The notes beneath the pieces were generated by a model. That model saw nothing but the letters and a program-made list of their open reading frames with translations. It made no database searches and was not told where the DNA came from. Below are positions 1 to 8,311 of a stretch of DNA of 64,000 bases, in pieces. Position 1 is the first letter of the stretch. The number at the start of each line of letters is the position of its first letter. This DNA is from Brumimicrobium sp051745635 (GTDB lineage: Bacteria; Bacteroidota; Bacteroidia; Flavobacteriales_D; Crocinitomicaceae): NCBI GenBank assembly GCA_051745635.1, contig JBNJEH010000001.1, positions 1-64,000 on the forward strand, given 5' to 3'. The position numbers were made by a program, and so were the translations under genes.

Positions 1-141
1 ATACAAATGAGCATTCTGCCAATTCATCACGCACTGGATGACGGTATGTAAATCGTGAAAAGTAAATTTTTCAGGAACGATTACCGTACGATAGACTTGT
101 GGCTCTGTATGTTTGAGTACGATTTTGAGTTTATGTGCCAT
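1..141 (-). CDS. pRiA4b ORF-3-like protein (N-terminal part only)
   Basis: An open frame starts with ATG at 141 and runs off the left edge, giving 47 residues beginning MAHKLKIVLKHTEPQVYRTV. The pattern of a beta strand, x-P-x-V-(Y/W)-R-x-V-x-V-P, then a D-L-H-x-V-I-Q helix and a W-x-x-x-H-L motif is the N-terminus of the plasmid pRiA4b ORF-3 / IS1096 TnpR passenger family. The function of that family is not established. The gene lies only 11 nt after the cas9 stop on the same strand, so it is probably co-transcribed with cas9. The rest lies outside the window, so completeness cannot be judged. Confidence 0.7.
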   Translation of the reverse strand, partial: MAHKLKIVLKHTEPQVYRTVIVPEKFTFHDLHTVIQCVMNWQNAHLY

Positions 142-152
142 ATTTGTTATGT

Positions 153-3100
153 TTAATATTCGCCGATTTGTACTATTTTTCCGAGGTGGTTTAATCTAAC
201 TTTTATAATCTTCTCTAAACCTCTTGGACTCCTTATATTTTCCCAAGTTATTTTACGAGTCGATTTGAGATCAAGAAGCATTGTTTCCAAATGATGTCTA
301 AACATGTAGTTTTTCGTTGCTATCTTTTGAACTCTAAAGAGGTTTGGACTAATCAAATTATAATTCTTCTCATCCTTCAAATCAATTTTACTCGGATCAA
401 ACCCAGTTTCTTCATTTGGAAAAACAAACATTTCGTTTTGTTTCATGGTAAATAAAAATTCCCAGTCATTTGGGTGTCCTTTTTGGATAATTGGCAGACC
501 TGCATTTTTACGAGCGACAGCTTCATAAAAAGAGACCACCTCTTCCTGTAGTTTCCCTTTACCATCTCTATAAATAGCGACATGATGGTTGTTTCCAAGA
601 CTCACATAGTCGTTGGGTAAGAGCCTATCACCTTCTTTAATGTTTTCTCCAAATTGATTTTGTTTTTCATGCAGCGGTTCAGCATTGCTAACTCCCGAAA
701 TGGTTACTCTTTTTATTGAAATACCTTTTTCCCTATTTAACCATATTGGATTTTTATCTAAATCCACAAAAGCTTTTTTGGGGTCATTATCATGTTCAGA
801 TAATCGTTTTTTGAGAATTTCTCTGACACCTTCATCAACTATCTTTTTCAGACTTTTTTTGTCTGGAACAATTTCTTTAGAGGTTGGGTTAGAAGCTACA
901 ATTTTCTTTCGAATGGTGAATCGCTTCTCTTTCCAAACTAATTTAACCTTTTCAGGTACCTTGTCGTCGTCACCTAATTCAATTGGATTTTTGTTCAATG
1001 CATTTTTCCCTGTAAAGGCCTTTTTCGGATCCCCATTGAATGTTTCCAGACGATCAAGCAAGGCGTCGCGATAATTTTTCTTTGCCACCAGTGCGATTCG
1101 TTCTTTATCAAAGTTTTTACCGACCTTCTCTGTTTTTGTGACACATTCGTAAGAGTTGCCGTAAACCGTTTCTTTATGCAACTGACCACGAGGTGTTTCA
1201 ACGGTCTGATAAATATGTTTGCCCTTAACTTTTATTTTATTCTTGTTTTTTGTTGTTACCTTATTCTTCGTTTTATGAGAGACAAGTAATTCACTGAGAT
1301 GCTTTTTTGTGCTCTTTCGAATATTTTTAAACGGGGGTATAAATTTTCTTTTACCACGGGCATCCTTGTAGGTGTATTTAGATTCGATCGCATAAATATT
1401 GTTTCCTTTGCGCTCTTGACCTTTAGCGTGCAGATTATTCAAATATTGCACGTAAACTGGTTTGCAGAAAGCAACGGCAATGGCATCCATGGCGTGGTGG
1501 CGATGATCGTTTCGCTTTGTCCAATCTTTAATTCTACGCAATTTTTCACCTTTATTATTTTCCTGATAATAAGTCATTTCAGCCTTATCATACTTGTCCC
1601 AATTCAGCTCTTTTAACACATTGATCAATTCCCAATCACTTCGCAACCGATCCGTGATGGAGCCGGAAGTAAATGCCACTTTTCTTGTAATGTTAATGAG
1701 AATCTCACCGGATTTTTTGGTTATGTACGCTGAATTACCCAGGTCTCTCGCAAGAAAGTCTTCAGGGATATCGCTTTCGGTCATTAATAACTTTCGTTTC
1801 TTTGCGGATGAAATAGCATCCGTCGAATGCAGATGTTCTATACGCTTTTTATATTCTTCGACTTCCGCAGATCCAAAGTTGGTATTCATGTAATCAAGAG
1901 CGGTTAACTCACCCTTTTTTAAATTTACATCGCGTAATTCAAGCGTTTTATTTGAAAAAGAATCATCAAACAGTCGTGATTTCGGAATAATGTGCTCAAT
2001 ATCATATTTGTTTGAAAAAAGATCTTCGGGTTTAATCTTGGTATTAGAGTAAATCGTGCGACCTCCATTTGCTTCAAGTTCTCTGAAAAGTTTGTATCGA
2101 ATTAAATCGTTGCGGCTTACATATTTGAGGTTAAATTCTTTCTTGATTACTTCCCGATATTCTTCATGCTTTTTCGTTGCTTTGCTGATAGCGCTGGTCA
2201 TTTCACCGCGTTGTTTCGCATTTTTCTTTAACTCACGTGCCAATTCAATGCGAATTTCATCGGGTCGCCCCATTTCGTCATCTTCCAGAATCGCATTGAC
2301 GACATTGATCATTTGATTCAGAATTTTTTCGACGACAGGATTGCGTAAACTATTCTTTTTAAGGATTTCCAGCTTACCGTTTAATTCTCGTTCATCGTTC
2401 TGTACTTTCGTCAATGAAGAAGAGTGGTTATAGCCCGCAGCTTCACAAGCTTCACTATATTTACGACCCTCTTCCAGATGTGGAAGTATTTTGCGAATGG
2501 CTCTTGCGCTCAGGTTACCATAATCTTGTTCAAAAGCAATGTCAGCAACAACTTCTGCATGGTCTTTCTTAAAGCCAAATTTTGATTGAAGATTTTTGAC
2601 TAATGTTTTTGTCCCTGTCGGGGAATTATCATCTTCATAAGAATAAAGTAAATGCCAAAGTTGATAGTGCGGCTGTTTATCAAAATCATTTCCCTTTAAA
2701 AGTGGATCGAACGAAAGTATTGAAGTATCAATGCCAAAAGAATTCAACCCATCCTTAAGAGTTGATTCAATAGCTGCTGCATCCATCTTAGCAAAAGAAA
2801 TGTTGTCATTTCCTTCCAGTAAAAATAGTTTTTCATAGACTTTTAAGAGCCGTGCGTTTGTTCGGTTACCTTCAATTTTCTCGAAATTTGCTTTATATTC
2901 CTTAGGAGAAAGTCCCAACCATTTTAAGAGTTTCTTATCGTTCCAGTCAGCAACCCAATTGAGCTCTTTAAAAAGTAGTTCTTTTGTTTCTTCATCTATA
3001 TCGTGCTCAGTATTATCCTTGATATTCGCAACAACAATCGAGTTGATATTCTGCCAAATTCTAAATTGTTGAAAAAGTGGAGATGATTTCGGCACGACGC

Positions 3101-4301
3101 GCTGCCCTACCGTTTTCCGTTTCTTGTCACCATCAATTACCACATCTTGTTCCCAGCTCTCAAATTCGCAGTAGCTAATTAAACCTTTTTGAGATTTCAA
3201 ACGTCTTTGATAAAAAATGATTCTATCGCGAACGTGCATTTTCAATTCGGGAGTTAGTTCTTTATAGTGTTTCGCCTGCTGAGACCAAATCCTGTCGAAT
3301 TCATCCATATAATCCTTTCGATAGAAAACTTGATTCTTTAAGGATTCATGGGGATTTTTTTTCAATAATTCATATTGATATTCTCCTACTGTGAGATTGT
3401 CAAAATGTAAAATTTTGCTGCGATCACTAATTTTACTGAGATACCCACTTGACTGATTGATTTGATTGTTGATCTCCTGCAGAACAACGGCCAGTTCTTC
3501 CAGATCTAATTGTTCTGATAAAGCTTTAACGCGCCATTCGTAATTCTCAATATCTTTTTCTTTCCCCTTGGTTTTTCGCTTGGCGCCTTTTATGTCAAAA
3601 GGTTTTTCGCAAATTTTCCACGTTGCATTTCTTCCTTTCCCCTGGAGTTCTTGATACAATTCATCTGTAAGTTGTTGTGGATAGTGTGTTTGTTGCTGCT
3701 TCCAAATAGCATCAAATTCCTTTTGTAAATCAGATCGATAATAAGTTGGAAGTACTTTTTTACCATTGACCAACAATTTAAAATTGTACTCTCCAGGAGT
3801 CATCCCTTCGTTTTTGAGTTTTTTAGTCACTCCCATGCTGTCAATAAGTTCACCTTCCTCAGCATTATTAGCTTTGCGACTACTTTTATATCCGCGCTTT
3901 TTGTTGATCATTAACAACACTCGCGCTAATTCATCTTTACTTAATTTTTCGTGTACGGCCTTTGCTCTCAATTCGACAGATTCATGGGTCGAATCTTTAG
4001 TTGATTCAGTGAGATCCGTTTTATCCTGTATAAATCCGACTTCTTTAAGTACTTCAATAAGATCGGAACGTCTCATTTTGTACCGATATTGATTCCGTCT
4101 CATCCCTCTTTTTAAGGTACGATCTGCATTGATCGTAATTGACTGCCCTTTGTGGAAACTCGTCTCTTCATCAGTCGATAATGGGACAACTCGCACACCA
4201 GTTTTAACTATCTCGGAATTTTCCTTTTCGTTTTCAGCTTCATTTACGAATGCCCATCCTATTGATGTCGTCCCCAAATCCAATCCTAATACTTTCTTCA
4301 T
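153..4301 (-). CDS. cas9: CRISPR-associated endonuclease Cas9, type II-C
   Basis: RNA-guided DNA endonuclease, effector of a type II CRISPR system; 1382 residues, the size usual for Bacteroidota II-C Cas9. RuvC-I is LGLDLGTTSIGWA with catalytic D8. An arginine-rich bridge helix follows at about 60-80. RuvC-II is EIRIELARE with E686. The HNH nuclease is at about 760-810 with YDIEHIIPKS and catalytic H770. RuvC-III is HRHHAMDAIA with H935/H936 and D939. All catalytic residues are present, so the enzyme should be active. The recognition lobe holds an internal duplication (about 125-215 and 264-354). The C-terminal 350 residues are basic, as expected for the wedge/PAM-interacting part. The ATG has an AAGAAGAGA stretch upstream. 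No array, cas1 or cas2 is seen in the window; they may lie beyond position 1. Confidence 0.97.
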   Translation of the reverse strand: MKKVLGLDLGTTSIGWAFVNEAENEKENSEIVKTGVRVVPLSTDEETSFHKGQSITINADRTLKRGMRRNQYRYKMRRSDLIEVLKEVGFIQDKTDLTESTKDSTHESVELRAKAVHEKLSKDELARVLLMINKKRGYKSSRKANNAEEGELIDSMGVTKKLKNEGMTPGEYNFKLLVNGKKVLPTYYRSDLQKEFDAIWKQQQTHYPQQLTDELYQELQGKGRNATWKICEKPFDIKGAKRKTKGKEKDIENYEWRVKALSEQLDLEELAVVLQEINNQINQSSGYLSKISDRSKILHFDNLTVGEYQYELLKKNPHESLKNQVFYRKDYMDEFDRIWSQQAKHYKELTPELKMHVRDRIIFYQRRLKSQKGLISYCEFESWEQDVVIDGDKKRKTVGQRVVPKSSPLFQQFRIWQNINSIVVANIKDNTEHDIDEETKELLFKELNWVADWNDKKLLKWLGLSPKEYKANFEKIEGNRTNARLLKVYEKLFLLEGNDNISFAKMDAAAIESTLKDGLNSFGIDTSILSFDPLLKGNDFDKQPHYQLWHLLYSYEDDNSPTGTKTLVKNLQSKFGFKKDHAEVVADIAFEQDYGNLSARAIRKILPHLEEGRKYSEACEAAGYNHSSSLTKVQNDERELNGKLEILKKNSLRNPVVEKILNQMINVVNAILEDDEMGRPDEIRIELARELKKNAKQRGEMTSAISKATKKHEEYREVIKKEFNLKYVSRNDLIRYKLFRELEANGGRTIYSNTKIKPEDLFSNKYDIEHIIPKSRLFDDSFSNKTLELRDVNLKKGELTALDYMNTNFGSAEVEEYKKRIEHLHSTDAISSAKKRKLLMTESDIPEDFLARDLGNSAYITKKSGEILINITRKVAFTSGSITDRLRSDWELINVLKELNWDKYDKAEMTYYQENNKGEKLRRIKDWTKRNDHRHHAMDAIAVAFCKPVYVQYLNNLHAKGQERKGNNIYAIESKYTYKDARGKRKFIPPFKNIRKSTKKHLSELLVSHKTKNKVTTKNKNKIKVKGKHIYQTVETPRGQLHKETVYGNSYECVTKTEKVGKNFDKERIALVAKKNYRDALLDRLETFNGDPKKAFTGKNALNKNPIELGDDDKVPEKVKLVWKEKRFTIRKKIVASNPTSKEIVPDKKSLKKIVDEGVREILKKRLSEHDNDPKKAFVDLDKNPIWLNREKGISIKRVTISGVSNAEPLHEKQNQFGENIKEGDRLLPNDYVSLGNNHHVAIYRDGKGKLQEEVVSFYEAVARKNAGLPIIQKGHPNDWEFLFTMKQNEMFVFPNEETGFDPSKIDLKDEKNYNLISPNLFRVQKIATKNYMFRHHLETMLLDLKSTRKITWENIRSPRGLEKIIKVRLNHLGKIVQIGEY

Positions 4302-4449
4302 GATCTCTTCTTTTTAATTAAGCCAGTCTATTAACCGCAATTGTGCAAGGCTTCTGTGTTTCGCGTTCAATAACCTTAAGAAATGATGTGATTGCTCAGG
4401 TTAAAGCAGTGTAGAAATCTTGGCGTACAGTTCAATAGTATATCGATTC

Positions 4450-4484
4450 GAAAGATACAAATTTTATCCAATTTGCCAGCAAAA
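4450..4484 (-). promoter_or_regulatory. Candidate Bacteroidota-type promoter for cas9
   Basis: On the minus strand TTTTG is followed 22 nt later by TATCTTTC, one base off the TAnnTTTG -7 consensus. It would start transcription about 150 nt before the cas9 ATG. Inferred from motif and position only. Confidence 0.35.
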
Positions 4485-4499
4485 GCACCGATCACAATT

Positions 4500-4563
4500 C
4501 ACTACTTCTCACTTCTCACTTCCACGGTTCTACAGTTCAAAATTCTACAGTTCCACGGTTCCT
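4500..4563. repeat. Degenerate ~8-bp-period intergenic repeat
   Basis: Read on the minus strand, units such as GTAGAACC, GTGGAACT, GTAGAATT and GTGGAAGT follow one another and then GAGAAGT twice. The same units (GTAGAACC, GTGGAATC, GCAGAATT) recur at about 32537-32584. The repeat is non-coding and close to the 5' side of rfaD. Confidence 0.6.
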
Positions 4564-4639
4564 CCAAACCTCGCCTTCAATTTTTTGTTTTTGCTGAGAG
4601 ATATTTCTCCACCAAATGTGCCAACATCTGCTTTATTTT

Positions 4640-4647
4640 TATCTTTG
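4640..4647 (+). promoter_or_regulatory. Candidate -7 box for rfaD
   Basis: TATCTTTG matches the Bacteroidota -7 consensus TAnnTTTG and lies 24 nt before the rfaD ATG. No clear -33 TTTG is seen at the usual spacing. Confidence 0.4.
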
Positions 4648-4671
4648 CGTCGTTCAATTAAAAAGAGTAAC

Positions 4672-5637
4672 ATGATCGTAGTAACTGGAGCGGCAGGTTT
4701 TATTGGTAGCTGTTTGGTGAGTAAACTCAATCGTTTGGGAATCACACATATTATTATTGTCGACGATTTTTCGAATACGGAAAAAGAGCACAACCTGGCA
4801 GGGAAACAGTACAAAAAGCGCATTCACCGCGACCAGTTTATCGAGTGGTTGAAAGAAAATGGCGATACATTGGAAGCGATTTATCACATTGGCGCGCGCA
4901 CAGATACGACTGAATTTGATACGGCGATTTTTGATGATCTCAACCTCAACTATTCCAAAGGCGTCTGGAGATGGGCAACCCACTACGGCATCCCGCTCGT
5001 CTATGCGAGTTCGGCAGCCACTTATGGTCTGGGGGAATTGGGCTATAAAGATGATCACGATATCGTGGGCGATCTCAAACCGCTCAATCCCTACGGCGAT
5101 TCGAAAAATGATTTCGATAAATGGGTATTGCGTCAGCACTCGCACCCGCCATTTTGGGCCGGACTCAAATTTTTCAACGTTTATGGTCCCAATGAGTACC
5201 ACAAAGGGCGCATGGCTTCCGTTATTTTTCACGCGTTTCGGCAAATTACGCACACGGGGGAGATGAAGTTGTTCCGCTCCCACCGCGACGATTATGAAAA
5301 CGGGAAGCAAAAACGCGATTTTATTTACGTGAAAGATGTGCTCAATATTTGTACTTTCCTCATGGACAATAAACCAGCGAGTGGTTTGTACAATGTCGGG
5401 TCAGGAAAAGCGCGAACCTTTCTCGATCTAACGGAGAACACTTTTGAAGCCATGGGGCGCGACAGCAATATATCCTTTATTGATACACCAGAAGATATTC
5501 GCGATAAATACCAGTATTTTACAGAAGCGAGCATCAACAAATTAATCAGTGCCGGTTATAAAAAAGGATTTCATACCCTCGAACAAGGAGTGCACGATTA
5601 CGTGGAGAATTACCTCATGGATCACCGGTATTATTAA
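4672..5637 (+). CDS. rfaD: ADP-L-glycero-D-manno-heptose 6-epimerase
   Basis: Epimerises ADP-D-glycero-D-manno-heptose to the L-glycero form, the last step in making activated heptose for lipopolysaccharide or other surface glycans; cytoplasmic, NADP-dependent. The 321-residue protein has the Rossmann motif TGAAGFIG at 5-12, the SSAATYG segment at 113-119 and the extended SDR catalytic pair Y141-x3-K145 (NPYGDSK). Length is normal for the family. ATG 4672 is preferred because the Rossmann strand starts immediately and the longer open frame reads through repeat DNA and the likely promoter. It neighbours convergent O-antigen ligase and Wzz genes, consistent with envelope polysaccharide synthesis; the heptose kinase rfaE1 is 18 kb away at 22659. 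Confidence 0.93.
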   Translation: MIVVTGAAGFIGSCLVSKLNRLGITHIIIVDDFSNTEKEHNLAGKQYKKRIHRDQFIEWLKENGDTLEAIYHIGARTDTTEFDTAIFDDLNLNYSKGVWRWATHYGIPLVYASSAATYGLGELGYKDDHDIVGDLKPLNPYGDSKNDFDKWVLRQHSHPPFWAGLKFFNVYGPNEYHKGRMASVIFHAFRQITHTGEMKLFRSHRDDYENGKQKRDFIYVKDVLNICTFLMDNKPASGLYNVGSGKARTFLDLTENTFEAMGRDSNISFIDTPEDIRDKYQYFTEASINKLISAGYKKGFHTLEQGVHDYVENYLMDHRYY

Positions 5638-5654
5638 ACGAATACACCGCAACG

Positions 5655-5839
5655 CTCTCCCCTCCCTCAATACTCTTGCTCTATGCTGTATGCTCTCTAC
5701 TCTTGCTCTATGCTCCCTCCTCTTGCTCCCTACTCCCTCCTCTTGCTGTATGCTCACTACTCTTGCTCCCTACTCACTACTCTTGCTGTATGCTGTATGC
5801 TCTCTACTCTTGCTCTATGCTGTATGCTCTCTACTCCCC
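5655..5839. repeat. 7-bp-period degenerate tandem repeat at converging gene ends
   Basis: About 26 heptads of the form (G/C)AGNANN on the minus strand (GAGCATA, CAGCATA, GAGCAAG, AGTAGA-G, GAGTAGG and others) form higher-order blocks of 25-28 bp. Read on the plus strand it is a CT-rich text built from TGCTCTA, TGCTGTA and TACTCTT words. It fills the gap between rfaD and the O-antigen ligase gene and supplies the last codons and the TAG stop of the latter. Confidence 0.85.
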
Positions 5840-7290
5840 ACTGATAATTCGATGGCAATAATCATCGCACAGACACCATAGACCGGAACGGCAGCTTTAT
5901 CTGTATCGAGGTAGTTGTTTAAGAGTCCGTGAAAAAAATAGGTGCTCATAGCGAGGACGGCAGCCAAGAGGAGGATGCGCACTTCGCGGTGATCTCGTGA
6001 ATCATTTTTTAGCCGGATATAGAGCGTAATACCTTTATAAAAAAGCGCACTGACAAAGAAAATAATAGTTAAAAAACCAATAAATCCCGTCTCTGATAAG
6101 GGTCCCAGAAATTCGGAATGCGCATTCCCCTGATCGCCAAAGTTGGTCGAAATGATGGTCAAATTGTCCGGATCCTGGTAGGGCGCATATTCGAAAGCGT
6201 AAGTCCCAGGTCCAAACCCGACAATGGGACGCTCCATGAACATGCTGAATGCTGCATCCCAGCGATTAAGTCGTTCGAGGTTCGAGGCATCTGAAGTAAT
6301 GTTGGCTGCAGACTGCAGTTTTTCATCAAATTCCGTAGTTGTATGCTCCTGTGTATTGCGCGATAATTTCATCTCGATTTGTGGCCAGTAAAACAATGCG
6401 AGTGCCACAAGTGTAATGCCCGTCACCAGCAAATAGCGAAAACGAATCCGAAAATGAATACAGAGCCAGACCACAAAAGCAAACGCAACGCTGACCCATG
6501 CTCCTCGTGTGTAACTGAAGTAGAGTCCGATGAGCGTTATAACCAATAGAGAGAGCAATACTAAATGGACGAGTAGCTGGTGTTTCCTGCTGCTCAGAAG
6601 TCCGACAATAAAAAATAAATTCATCGCGACGGCGGCACCGTATATCGTGTGGTCTTTAAAAAAAGGAGACATCACCCAGTGTCCTTCTTCTTCGCCAAAT
6701 TGATAACCCGCGTGGCGTATTAATGTGAACAGAATAACAGCGCTCATGCTGACCGCATAGAGCCAGAAAAACTGACGAATGCGCATTTTGTGTCGAAAGA
6801 GTCCTACGCCGAGCAGGAGAAGGGGAATGATGTACCATAGTTTCATGAGCAGAAACTTGAATGAAACCAGTGGTAAACTACTGGTAATGGAAGTCATGAG
6901 CAGCCAAACGAGATAACAGCCCAGTGAAATAGTTATGGGGTTTTTCCAAAAGGCCAGTGGCATAAAGGGGTGTCTGACCTGTTCTACGATGACCAGCACG
7001 AATAAGCCGAACAATATGGGTTCGGTAGGTATGAACAGACCGACGGCACCATCGGTGAATGCTTCGAGATTGATGGACAGCGGAGTAAAGAAGACCACGA
7101 GTAAAAAAGTGGCATAAGGTGCGTAGATTCCCATATAGAGAATGATCAACACCAGCGGTAAGGTCAGGAGGTAATAATTATCCTGAAACAGCATGTATGT
7201 ATTGGCTCCCAGAAAAAGAGCGATGAACACCAGTAACCAGGGATGCGATTTTATCCAGCTCAATTCAAGTTGCTTTCTTGATTTCAGCAA
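5815..7290 (-). CDS. O-antigen ligase / polymerase family membrane protein (Wzy_C)
   Basis: Integral inner-membrane protein of 491 residues that polymerises or ligates surface polysaccharide. About eleven hydrophobic segments are visible, and the family hallmarks are present: SYTRGAW at about 259-265, the large periplasmic loop with RWDAAFSMF and GFGPGTY at about 343-364, and AHSEFLGPLSETG at about 390-402. The start is uncertain: no ATG is available, and TTG at 7290 overlaps the upstream wzz-like gene by 26 nt while TTG at 7263 lies right at its stop. Genes this close are probably translationally coupled. The final eight residues (VGSREHTA) and the stop are encoded by the heptad repeat, so the natural C-terminus may have been remodelled. 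Whether it acts as WaaL-type ligase or Wzy polymerase cannot be told from sequence. Confidence 0.85.
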   Translation of the reverse strand: MLKSRKQLELSWIKSHPWLLVFIALFLGANTYMLFQDNYYLLTLPLVLIILYMGIYAPYATFLLVVFFTPLSINLEAFTDGAVGLFIPTEPILFGLFVLVIVEQVRHPFMPLAFWKNPITISLGCYLVWLLMTSITSSLPLVSFKFLLMKLWYIIPLLLLGVGLFRHKMRIRQFFWLYAVSMSAVILFTLIRHAGYQFGEEEGHWVMSPFFKDHTIYGAAVAMNLFFIVGLLSSRKHQLLVHLVLLSLLVITLIGLYFSYTRGAWVSVAFAFVVWLCIHFRIRFRYLLVTGITLVALALFYWPQIEMKLSRNTQEHTTTEFDEKLQSAANITSDASNLERLNRWDAAFSMFMERPIVGFGPGTYAFEYAPYQDPDNLTIISTNFGDQGNAHSEFLGPLSETGFIGFLTIIFFVSALFYKGITLYIRLKNDSRDHREVRILLLAAVLAMSTYFFHGLLNNYLDTDKAAVPVYGVCAMIIAIELSVGSREHTA

Positions 7291-8269
7291 TGCGCTCTTT
7301 GATCAACAATAGAATGATCGCCAACAATAGCGCTGCAAAGGTCGTGACGATCACAATAATGGATCGTTTGGGTTTTGCTTTTTTATCGGAAGGAACGGCC
7401 CCCTCGACGACAAACTTATGGTTGAAGTCCTCCCAGGCATCCGATTCGGCTTGTTCGTAAGCGACCTCCTGTTCCGTCAATTTTTCAATACGAAATTCGC
7501 GCAGGTCGGCCAGGGCATCATAGCGGGCACCATATTTCAGGTTGACATCGATGACATCTTTAAAGAAGGCTTTGTCTTCCGGCGTTTTTGCTTCATTGAG
7601 TGCTGAAAAGAGATTGGCGCGTCCTTCGGCATTGATCACCCCCAGATCGGACAAACTGTCCATTTCGTTAATTAATCGCTTTTGTGCGGTATTGAGTTGT
7701 TCGAGTTTTCGTTTATTGATTTCAAAAGCAGGAATCGTTCGTTCCTTCACCAAATTATTTTTTACCGTGTCGATGAGCTGTACAATTTTGTTGGCAATTT
7801 CAGCCGCTAACTCAGGGTCTTTGTCGAGTACAGAGATGTCAATGGATCCGTAGCGCGTGCGTTCGAAACTAATATGATTCTCGTACGCTTTACCCAGTTT
7901 GTGGTGATAATTCTCGTCGTCTCTCTCAATCTCGTAGACTTCGGGTAAATTAAAGCGATCGATCACTTTATTGCGAATCCTGGAAGATTGCAGAATTTGT
8001 ATTAATTGTTCGGCTTGTTCCTCTTCACCAAAATCCATAGAGCTGGCTTTGGCATTTCGTTGTTCACTAAACGAAACGGTACTGGTCGCAGCCGGAAACA
8101 CAACGGCATTAGATTCGTACAGAACGGGCAGGAGCAATGAAATTACAATTGATACGACAGCGGCAACAATTCCCGTAGCGATCAGGGGGCGCCGCTTTTT
8201 CCAGATAAAGACGAGCAGTTCGTTTCCTGCCTTGTTTGATGCTTGATCCTCTTTCATGATTTTTGACAT
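7265..8269 (-). CDS. Wzz/chain-length-determinant-type polysaccharide co-polymerase
   Basis: A 334-residue inner-membrane protein that would set polysaccharide chain length or assist export. It has a first transmembrane helix at about 25-48 (after LLVFIWKKRRPLIA), a large periplasmic alpha/beta and coiled-coil region, and a second helix near the C-terminus (IIVIVTTFAALLLAIILLLI), the layout of the Wzz superfamily. No cytoplasmic tyrosine-kinase domain is fused. ATG 8269 is chosen; the longer frame would need a TTG. It precedes and overlaps the O-antigen ligase/polymerase gene, supporting a joint role in glycan assembly. Confidence 0.85.
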   Translation of the reverse strand: MSKIMKEDQASNKAGNELLVFIWKKRRPLIATGIVAAVVSIVISLLLPVLYESNAVVFPAATSTVSFSEQRNAKASSMDFGEEEQAEQLIQILQSSRIRNKVIDRFNLPEVYEIERDDENYHHKLGKAYENHISFERTRYGSIDISVLDKDPELAAEIANKIVQLIDTVKNNLVKERTIPAFEINKRKLEQLNTAQKRLINEMDSLSDLGVINAEGRANLFSALNEAKTPEDKAFFKDVIDVNLKYGARYDALADLREFRIEKLTEQEVAYEQAESDAWEDFNHKFVVEGAVPSDKKAKPKRSIIVIVTTFAALLLAIILLLIKERIAEIKKAT

Positions 8270-8311
8270 AGTTTTTGAACTCGGGTACAAGTAAATTATT
8301 GTATCCGATAC

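Larger units (their letters stand above)
4302..4671. other. Intergenic region between cas9 and rfaD; possible cas9 leader/tracrRNA
   Basis: This 370-nt divergent region holds no credible gene. On the minus strand a near-consensus promoter (4450-4484) would give a leader of about 150 nt before cas9. That leader contains AGCAATCACA, an AAGGTTATT stretch and a small 3' stem (AAGCC/GGCTT) followed by an A-rich run, which loosely recalls II-C tracrRNAs (see findings). On the plus-strand side lies an approximately 8-bp-period repeat at 4500-4563. Open frames extending rfaD upstream through this region are read-through of the repeat and are not taken as coding. Confidence 0.45.

Noticed and set aside
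685..1893. Plus-strand open frames inside cas9
   Set aside because: All lie antisense to clearly coding cas9 sequence and show no domain-like features.
4420..4671. Longer N-terminus for rfaD
   Set aside because: The extra 84 residues are encoded by repeat and promoter DNA, and the Rossmann strand of the family begins right at ATG 4672.
5655..5839. Repeat array beside a cas9 locus as a CRISPR array
   Set aside because: The period is 7 bp with 25-28 bp blocks and no unique spacers between identical repeats; it is degenerate tandem DNA.
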